This document shows, one piece after another, positions 27,720 through 32,525 of a DNA stretch of 32,525 nucleotides (the stretch's first letter is position 1; each line of letters opens with the position of its first letter). This DNA comes from DASRIA01 sp035650255 (GTDB lineage: Bacteria; Actinomycetota; Thermoleophilia; Solirubrobacterales; JBBDJG01): assembly GCA_035650255.1 (NCBI GenBank), contig DASRIA010000077.1, forward strand, positions 1-32,525. The letters are read 5' to 3'. A program made the position numbers and the translations under genes. Under the pieces are notes generated by a model, which made no database searches, had not been told where the DNA came from, and saw only the letters and a program-made list of their open reading frames with translations.

Positions 27720-27732
27720 ACTTCCGCGCTTG

Positions 27733-29085
27733 CTACAGGACCGGCAGGTACTTCTCCATCTCCCAGGTGGACAGCTGGGTCCGGTACTCCTCCCACTCCT
27801 GGCGCTTGATCTCGATGAAGCGGGTGAACACGTGCTCGCCGAGCGTCTTCAGGATCAGCTCCGACTCCGATGCGATCTCGATTGCCTCGCCGAGCGTCTC
27901 GGGAAGCTGCTCGATACCGAGCTTCTTGCGCTCGTCCGGAGACAGGTGGTAGAGGTTGCGCTCCATCGGCTCGGGCAGCTCGTAGCCCTTCTCGATGCCC
28001 TCCAGGCCCGCCTGCAGGAGCGCCGAGAAGCACAGGTAGGGGTTGCAGGCCGGGTCCGGGCTGCGGATCTCGCAGCGCGTGGCCTGCTCCTTGCCGGGGT
28101 GGTAGAGCGGCACCCGAATCAGGGCCGAGCGGTTGCGGCGCGACCACGCCACGTACACCGGCGCCTCGTAGCCCGGCACGAGCCGCTTGTAGGAGTTGAC
28201 CCACTGCGCGAACAGCGCGGAGATCTCGCGCGCGTGCTTCAGCTGGCCGGCGATGAACGACTTCGCGACGTCGGACAGGTAGTACTGGTCGTTCTCGTTG
28301 TAGAACGCGTTGCGGCCACCCTTGAACAGCGACTGGTGCACGTGCATCCCCGAGCCGTTCTCGCCGAACAGCGGCTTCGGCATGAAGGTCGCGTAGAAGC
28401 CGTACTTCATCGCGTACTCCTTCACCGTGATGCGGTAGGTCATGCAGTTGTCGCACATCCTCAGCGCGTCCGCGAAGCGCATGTCGACCTCGTGCTGCGA
28501 GGGGCCGACTTCGTGGTGCGAGTACTCGACGTGGATTCCGAGCTGCTCCAGCGCAAGCACGGTCTCGCGCCGCAGGTCTGATCCCGCGTCGAGGGTCGTG
28601 AGATCGAAGTAACCGCCCTTGTCGAGCACCTGCGGCGGGCCGCCGTTGGTCTCCGCCGAGCGGAAGTAGAAGTACTCCAGCTCGGGCCCGATGTTGAACT
28701 GGTCGAATCCCATGCCCCGCATGCGCTCCAGCGCGCGGCGCATGACCCAGCGCGGGTCACCCTCGTAGGGGTCTCCGCCGGGCACCTGGACGTCGCAGAA
28801 CATCCGGCCCGTCGCCTTGTCCTCGGGGCGCCAGGGAAGGATGTCGAACGTCGACGCGTCCGGCATCGCGATCATGTCGGACTCCTCGATCGCGTTGAAC
28901 CCGGTGATCGACGAGCCGTCAAAGCCCATCCCGCCCTCGAAGGCATCCTCCAGTTCCTGCCGGTTGATGGAGAAGCTCTTCAGCTGGCCCAGGATGTCGG
29001 TGAACCAGAGGCGAATGAATCGAACGTCGCGCTCGTCGCAGATCGCGGCAACGTCCTGCGGCGTCTTGGGGGCATCGTCAGCCAA
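27733..29085 (-). CDS. glnA: Glutamine synthetase, type I
   Basis: This 450-residue ATP-dependent enzyme converts glutamate and ammonia to glutamine as a dodecamer. MGFDGSSITGF (N-terminal half of the active site), FNIGPELEYFYF (metal Glu), HHEVGPSQHEVD, NGSGMHVHQSLF and the SRRNRSALIRVP segment are all present. The region around the usual adenylylation Tyr reads NLYHLSPDERKKLGI, and the length fits the shorter type I-alpha-like form. The start is TTG 29085, with CTCCTCC (GGAGGAG) 6 nt away. The ABM gene ends 42 bp upstream. No ammonium transporter or PII gene is near. Confidence 0.96.
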   Translation of the reverse strand: MADDAPKTPQDVAAICDERDVRFIRLWFTDILGQLKSFSINRQELEDAFEGGMGFDGSSITGFNAIEESDMIAMPDASTFDILPWRPEDKATGRMFCDVQVPGGDPYEGDPRWVMRRALERMRGMGFDQFNIGPELEYFYFRSAETNGGPPQVLDKGGYFDLTTLDAGSDLRRETVLALEQLGIHVEYSHHEVGPSQHEVDMRFADALRMCDNCMTYRITVKEYAMKYGFYATFMPKPLFGENGSGMHVHQSLFKGGRNAFYNENDQYYLSDVAKSFIAGQLKHAREISALFAQWVNSYKRLVPGYEAPVYVAWSRRNRSALIRVPLYHPGKEQATRCEIRSPDPACNPYLCFSALLQAGLEGIEKGYELPEPMERNLYHLSPDERKKLGIEQLPETLGEAIEIASESELILKTLGEHVFTRFIEIKRQEWEEYRTQLSTWEMEKYLPVL

Positions 29086-29127
29086 GGGGAACTCCTCCTG
29101 CTAGTCGGGTGGGTCGAGCGCCGTAGC

Positions 29128-29433
29128 CTAGCCAGGAAAGCCCGATGTCGCAGCGACCTCGTGGATCGCCACCTCGGGCGGCTCCGACACGACGGCCGGC
29201 AGGCCACGCGCGAACTCCTGGAGATGCGGCTGTGCGAAGTGTCGGTCGAGCGCGGCGCGGTCCGCCCACTCCTCGACGGCGACGAAGCTGAGGGGGTCCT
29301 CGACGGCGGCGAAGAACCCGTAGCGGATGCATCCGGCCTCGGCGCGCGAGGCGTTCTGCATGCGCTCGAGCAGCGCGACCAAGTCCTCCCGCTTGTCCGC
29401 CGCGCAGCGAACGCGGCCGACCACCAGCAGCAC
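29128..29433 (-). CDS. Antibiotic biosynthesis monooxygenase (ABM) domain protein
   Basis: This 101-residue protein has a dimeric alpha/beta-barrel pattern: LLVVGRVRCAADKREDLVAL, EAGCIRYGFFAAVEDPLSFV and EEWADRAALDRHFAQPHLQE. Such proteins act as cofactor-free oxygenases, quinone or heme-related enzymes, often in stress operons (YgiN-like). GTG 29433 shares one base with the TAG stop of the upstream NTF2-like gene (TAGTG), showing coupling. It probably belongs to the four-gene set controlled by HxlR. Confidence 0.85.
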   Translation of the reverse strand: MLLVVGRVRCAADKREDLVALLERMQNASRAEAGCIRYGFFAAVEDPLSFVAVEEWADRAALDRHFAQPHLQEFARGLPAVVSEPPEVAIHEVAATSGFPG

Positions 29434-29912
29434 TACGCGGAGCTCTCGCGCTGCCGGAACTCGTCCAGCGCCGCGCGGGCCCGCCTGCGCACCGCGCCGC
29501 GCAGGATGGGCGTCCAGCCGAGCAGCGTGCCCGTCGGCCCCAGCGCCTGACGCAGCCACTTGTAGAGGTCGAAGCTGTCCACGTGCTCGGCGATCCGCCC
29601 GTCCTGGAAGCGGAAGGAGGCCCGGATGTCGTTCTCGACCGGGCGCCCGGTCTGGGAATACGTGTAGTGCGCGACCCAGTGCGCGGACCCGCGCTCGTCG
29701 CCGGCCTCGCGTTCGATCAGGTCGATGCGCAGGTCGTCGGCGCGCTCGGTCAGCATCCGCCACATCGCGCCGGGCTCGTCCCCCTTCAGGTCCTGGAAGA
29801 CAGGGTCCGTGAAGGTCGCGTCGGGCGTGTAGCAGGCCGCCATCGCGGCCCCGTCGCGCTGCCCGAACGCCGAGTAGAAGCGCTCGATCAGCTCCTCGTT
29901 GAGGGTGGGCAT
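29433..29912 (-). CDS. NTF2-like/SnoaL-like protein
   Basis: This 159-residue NTF2-fold protein has NEELIERFYSAFGQRDGAAM, CYTPDATFTDPVFQDLKGDE and SFRFQDGRIAEHVDSFDLYK, then a basic C-terminal helix (GAVRRRARAALDEFRQRESS). No catalytic role is certain. ATG 29912 is preferred (AGGGTGG upstream); GTG 29921 would add three residues. It lies 33 bp after the HxlR gene and is coupled to the ABM gene. Confidence 0.85.
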   Translation of the reverse strand: MPTLNEELIERFYSAFGQRDGAAMAACYTPDATFTDPVFQDLKGDEPGAMWRMLTERADDLRIDLIEREAGDERGSAHWVAHYTYSQTGRPVENDIRASFRFQDGRIAEHVDSFDLYKWLRQALGPTGTLLGWTPILRGAVRRRARAALDEFRQRESSA

Positions 29913-29945
29913 GCGCGCCACCCTAACCGGGTCAGCGCGAAGCTG

Positions 29946-30377
29946 CTAGGCGCGGTGCCACTCGCGGGCCCACTCGCGCAGCGAGTGGATCACCGGCTGG
30001 AGCGCCTGGCCCTTGGGCGTCAGCTCGTATTCCACGCGGACGGGCGACCCGTCCCAGACGCGGCGCGCGACCACGCCGCCGGCCTCGAGCTCCTTGAGGC
30101 GCATCGACAACAGGCGGTCCGAGATCTGCGGGACGCTGGCCGATAGCTCCGAGAACCGCATCGGGCCCGCCAGGAGCGCATGCACGATCGCGCCCGTCCA
30201 GCGCTTGCCGAGCATCTCGACCGCGGCGTGGTAGAAGGGGCAGACCCCGGTGGATGGGACGGGGGGCGCCGCGGAGTCGATGTGGTCCGCGACACCCCCT
30301 GCGTCGCCATTATGAGGGGAGGGAGAGTGCGCCGGCTCCGCGCCGCGTCGAATCAGAGTTGGCGCCGAGTCCGGCAT
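29946..30377 (-). CDS. HxlR family transcriptional regulator
   Basis: This 143-residue protein has a disordered N-terminus (about 40 residues) and the winged-helix HxlR domain: VCPFYHAAVEMLGKRWTGAI (with the family's conserved Cys at the start), MRFSELSASVPQISDRLLSM (helix-turn-helix) and VVARRVWDGSPVRVEYELTP (wing). HxlR regulators such as YodB and HypR sense electrophiles or oxidants through that Cys. The ATG is 8 bp after the stop of the carboxymuconolactone-decarboxylase-like gene, so it probably autoregulates this operon. Confidence 0.9.
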   Translation of the reverse strand: MPDSAPTLIRRGAEPAHSPSPHNGDAGGVADHIDSAAPPVPSTGVCPFYHAAVEMLGKRWTGAIVHALLAGPMRFSELSASVPQISDRLLSMRLKELEAGGVVARRVWDGSPVRVEYELTPKGQALQPVIHSLREWAREWHRA

Positions 30378-30385
30378 CGGCGGCT

Positions 30386-30952
30386 CTAGGCCACCTTCTT
30401 GAGCGGCTTGACCTCGCGCGAGGTGCCCTCGAGCGGGATCTCACCGGCAAGCGTTACCAGGGACGAGAAGTCGGCGAGGGCCACATGAGCGAGCGCCTCG
30501 AGGATCTGCTCGTCCGTCCAGCCATGCTCCCGGGCCTCCTCGTGGAGGTGGACCGGGACCACGCCGCTGTTCTCGAGCGTCGTCTCGATGTACCGCAGCA
30601 GCGCGGCCTCGCGCTCGTCACGGGACTGGAACTGCCGCGCGGAGTCGATCTCGTCCAGATCGAGCCCCACGGCCCGCCCCGCCCGCGCGTGCACCGCGAC
30701 GTCGTACTCGGACCCGCGGTACTCGGCGACGGCCAGCGCGATCCGCTCCTGCGTGGGCGCCGGCAGCGTGCCGCGCCGCAGCTCGGAGCGCATCCGGGCG
30801 TAGCCCCGCAGCGCGGCCGGCGAGGTGGCCAGCACCCCGACGAAGTTGTTGAGCTTCCCGGTGCCCGACAGCGCGCCCTTCAGGATCGGAGCGCTCTCGG
30901 CCGGAGCGGTGAGCTCGTCGTGGATATCGAACCTGCTGATCTTGGCAGCCAT
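30386..30952 (-). CDS. Carboxymuconolactone decarboxylase-like protein lacking CxxC
   Basis: This 188-residue AhpD/CMD-fold protein has LNNFVGVLATSPAALRGYAR, then ERIALAVAEYRGSEYDVAVH and a C-terminal helix pair with WTDEQILEALAHVALADFSS. In AhpD-type members the middle segment holds a redox CxxC followed by His (CxYCxxxH); here both Cys positions read Ser and Asp (GSEYDVAVH), so peroxidase chemistry is unlikely. ATG 30952 is used; GTG 30955 is adjacent. It heads the HxlR/NTF2/ABM operon, with an AT-rich leader upstream containing several GTAA motifs about 17-20 bp apart on the coding strand. Confidence 0.85.
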   Translation of the reverse strand: MAAKISRFDIHDELTAPAESAPILKGALSGTGKLNNFVGVLATSPAALRGYARMRSELRRGTLPAPTQERIALAVAEYRGSEYDVAVHARAGRAVGLDLDEIDSARQFQSRDEREAALLRYIETTLENSGVVPVHLHEEAREHGWTDEQILEALAHVALADFSSLVTLAGEIPLEGTSREVKPLKKVA

Positions 30953-31040
30953 CACTTTACTTTCGGATTGAAGCTACAAAAAAGGCTATCTGCTTACGGA
31001 AGGTTAGGTAGTTTACAAAAGGAAACGCTGAATGCAAATT

Positions 31041-31056
31041 CGGCCCGGCAGGGCCG
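31041..31056 (-). terminator. Terminator hairpin downstream of RlpA-like gene
   Basis: Stem CGGCCC/GGGCCG with a 4-nt loop, followed on the minus strand by AATTT. A wider 8-bp pairing (31020-31027/31055-31062) competes with it. It is placed about 68 bp beyond the RlpA-like stop. Confidence 0.5.
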
Positions 31057-31123
31057 TTTCCTGCGCCCCAGGGCCTCCCATACCCCTATACGGGCAGCCG
31101 ACGCGACCGGATGTCTGCGCGGC

Positions 31124-31831
31124 TCAGTGAGTGGAGCGCAGGCGGGTGGAGCTGGCCATCCCGAGCTTGCGCGCCGCTGCCGCGGTCAGGTCCCAGGCCA
31201 CTCCGTGGCGGAATGGGCCGCGGTCGATCACCGGGAGGGTGACGAAGTGCCCGCCGCGGTAGAAGGTCACGCGCGTGCCGCAGGGCAGCCGCTTGTGCGC
31301 CACGCCCAGCGTCGCCCGGCGCAGGCGCTTCCCGCATGCGGTGCGGTTGCCGTACAGGCCCGGGCCGTACCAGGTGGCGCGCCGGTAGCGCATCAGCGCC
31401 AGCAGGGCCGGCCTCGTCTGCGGGCCGACGATGCCGTCCACGGTCAGGCCCGCCTCGCGCTGGAAGCGCTTCACCGCGTCCGCGGTGGCGGCGTCGAAGG
31501 CGCCGGTCAGCTTCAGGTCCCCGTAGTCGCGGGCGCGCAGGATCGCCTGGAGGGTGCGGACGTCGGCGCCCTCGCTGCCCTGCTGCAGCACGCGCTCGCC
31601 CAGCTCGGCGGCGGGCGCCCCCGCGGCGGGACCGGTCGCGGGAGGGGCGGCCGGGGCCTGCGAACCGCCCGTCTCGCCGCGCGAGGTGGTCGCGGCCAGC
31701 AGGATCAGGAAGATGCCCAGGAGCAAGGCCCACGCTGCCACCCTGTCGGGGCGGGAGCGGGCCATCGGGTTGTTCGCGACCGGGCGGCGGCGCGGGGCGG
31801 CGCGCTGGCGCTCGAGGCGGCGCTGGGACAC
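31124..31831 (-). CDS. RlpA-like double-psi beta-barrel protein with peptidoglycan-binding domain
   Basis: This 235-residue protein has a basic cytoplasmic N-terminus, one membrane helix (about 32-47, AAWALLLGIFLILLAATT), an Ala/Pro linker, a PG_binding_1 domain (about 80-145: LQQGSEGADVRTLQAILRAR, DGIVGPQTRPAL) and a C-terminal double-psi barrel (about 150-230: ATWYGPGLYGNRTACGKRL, PCGTRVTFYRGG, LPVIDRGPF with the conserved Asp). It should act on peptidoglycan outside the membrane, like RlpA or resuscitation factors. GTG 31831 follows AGAGAGG. The leader carries a ydaO-type riboswitch, which fits cell-wall hydrolase control. Confidence 0.87.
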   Translation of the reverse strand: MSQRRLERQRAAPRRRPVANNPMARSRPDRVAAWALLLGIFLILLAATTSRGETGGSQAPAAPPATGPAAGAPAAELGERVLQQGSEGADVRTLQAILRARDYGDLKLTGAFDAATADAVKRFQREAGLTVDGIVGPQTRPALLALMRYRRATWYGPGLYGNRTACGKRLRRATLGVAHKRLPCGTRVTFYRGGHFVTLPVIDRGPFRHGVAWDLTAAAARKLGMASSTRLRSTH

Positions 31832-31847
31832 GTTCCTCTCTTTCTGT

Positions 31848-32019
31848 CGCTTACGGGGTTAGCTGACGGGCTCGCGCTTGAAAGAGCTGCGCTACGCCTG
31901 ATCGGCTTCAGTGCCGGCGGCGATTCGCCCCTTCACGGCCCGCAGGCCGCTTTGGGTCCCCCGCTCTCCGGCCCACAAGGGGTTCCACGGAGACTCAGCG
32001 GTCAGGTCTGTGCTGCGAA
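31848..32019 (-). ncRNA. ydaO/yuaA-type c-di-AMP riboswitch
   Basis: Read on the minus strand, the leader contains in order CGCTGAGTC (about 32000-31992), CGGGGGACCCA (about 31963-31953), GGGGCGAATCG (about 31931-31921) and GAGCCCGTCAGCTAACC followed by GTAAGCG (31870-31848). These are the conserved blocks of the ydaO motif, which binds cyclic di-AMP and usually turns genes off when c-di-AMP is high. The 3' end is about 16 nt before the GTG of the RlpA-like gene. Recognition is from remembered consensus, not a covariance search. Confidence 0.8.
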
Positions 32020-32026
32020 GCGCGGC

Positions 32027-32055
32027 ATCTTAGCAAGATTGACTGACGAGTCAAT
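32027..32055 (-). promoter_or_regulatory. Promoter of the riboswitch/RlpA-like gene with overlapping palindrome
   Basis: On the minus strand TTGACT (32054-32049), a 16-bp spacer and TAAGAT (32032-32027) form a good sigma70-type promoter, predicting a start near 32019 at the riboswitch 5' edge. The -35 box is part of an exact dyad, ATTGACT-4 nt-AGTCAAT (32038-32055), suggesting an operator. Confidence 0.65.
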
Positions 32056-32185
32056 CCGGACGCAAATTACGGGTTTTCAGGCCGCTTGGCAGCCCAGAGT
32101 GGCCGGTATTCCCCGCTCTGGGGGCAAAAGTGACCCGGCAGGAGAACAGCGCCCGCCCCACCCGGCCGGGGGCCGGCCGGCAGCC
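32056..32185. terminator. GC-rich hairpins after the DksA-like gene
   Basis: A GC dyad at 32162-32180 (CCGGCCG-like arms) sits 5 bp beyond the minus-strand stop and may terminate it. A second dyad (CCCAGAG/CTCTGGG, about 32093-32121) follows. No gene is seen in this stretch. Confidence 0.4.
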
Positions 32186-32525
32186 CTAGGACTCGTAGTG
32201 AGCCTGCTCCGCAGCGGTGCGCTCGGCCCACGGGATCGCCTCGAGGCGCCCGTCCGGGATCGGCTCGCCGCTGTCCACGGAGACGCCGTAGGTGCCGTCC
32301 TCCAGCCGCTGCTCGGCGCGCTCGATGGCGGCCAGCTCCTGCCGCAGGCGGTTGATCACGGACTGGTCGCGCTCGTTCTCGAATAGCTCCGAGCCGGCGT
32401 CCGCCGTGTGCTGGTCGACGTGCGCAAGCTCGTCGTCGCCGCCGTGCGCGGCGCGCAGGGAGTTGAGCTCCTCGGTGATGCGCTCGCGCTCGCGCTGGAG
32501 CAATTGCCTGGCTCGATCTTGATCC
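32186..32525 (-). CDS. DksA/TraR-like protein without zinc cysteines, truncated by window end
   Basis: The frame is open to the window edge (DQDRARQLLQRERERI before any internal start), so the N-terminus lies outside and TTG 32503 is probably not the true start. The visible 112 residues show the coiled-coil pair (TEELNSLRAAHGG to INRLRQELAAIERAEQRLED) and the DksA C-terminal finger region TYGVSVDSGEPIPDGRLEAI. The four zinc Cys of classical DksA are absent (Ser/Ser and none in the last helix). Family members bind RNA polymerase through the secondary channel; the zinc-less form is known in several phyla. Confidence 0.85.
   Translation of the reverse strand, partial: DQDRARQLLQRERERITEELNSLRAAHGGDDELAHVDQHTADAGSELFENERDQSVINRLRQELAAIERAEQRLEDGTYGVSVDSGEPIPDGRLEAIPWAERTAAEQAHYES

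Overview
This is a GC-rich chromosomal window with actinobacterial gene content. It has a crotonyl-CoA carboxylase/reductase of the actinobacterial type, a luciferase-like (probably F420-linked) monooxygenase, a GTP-type PEP carboxykinase, a type I-alpha-like glutamine synthetase, frequent TTG/GTG starts behind strong Shine-Dalgarno sequences, and many ATGA/GTGA gene overlaps. A Thermoleophilia/Solirubrobacterales-like bacterium is my best guess, but that is inference. I see no phage, transposase, CRISPR array, tRNA or rRNA.

The metabolic core, about 0.1-20 kb, is a loosely clustered ethylmalonyl-CoA/malyl-CoA gene set. It holds ccr (138), a methylmalonyl-CoA-mutase-type large subunit without a B12 domain (4562), a MaoC hydratase (mesaconyl-CoA hydratase candidate, 13361-13882), an acyl-CoA dehydrogenase (methylsuccinyl-CoA dehydrogenase candidate, 15493-16701) and a clear malyl-CoA/beta-methylmalyl-CoA lyase (16759). 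The lyase starts an overlapping four-gene operon: lyase, ligase beta, ligase alpha, FixX-like ferredoxin. Both ligase subunits carry motifs closer to ATP-citrate lyase/citryl-CoA synthetase than to ordinary succinyl-CoA synthetase. GTP-PEPCK (11468-13288) follows the MaoC gene on the same strand, which fits a route from acetyl-CoA to C4 acids and then to PEP.

Between these genes lie a DoxX membrane protein with a divergent MarR regulator and two tandem operator-like palindromes (2.2-3.4 kb), a metallo-beta-lactamase hydrolase with ClpS (3.3-4.5 kb), an unlisted 59-residue two-helix membrane protein (6276-6455), a secreted alpha/beta hydrolase, a luciferase-like oxidoreductase, moaA with a two-CxxC partner of unknown function, an SCP2-like protein, an NTF2-fold protein and a CmcI-like methyltransferase.

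From 20.16 kb come three exact 45-bp tandem hairpin repeats, a CBS-methyltransferase fusion coupled to an acyl-CoA synthetase, a class III aminotransferase, a YyaL-type thioredoxin-domain protein and an aldo/keto reductase, ending in a large shared hairpin. The rest is on the minus strand: a GNAT acetyltransferase, glutamine synthetase, a small stress/redox group (ABM, NTF2-like, HxlR, Cys-less carboxymuconolactone-decarboxylase-like), an RlpA-like cell-wall protein under what looks like a ydaO-type c-di-AMP riboswitch, and a zinc-less DksA/TraR-like gene cut by the window end.

The best candidates for something undescribed are the ACL-like CoA ligase coupled to malyl-CoA lyase and a ferredoxin, and the 45-bp hairpin repeat array that follows it.
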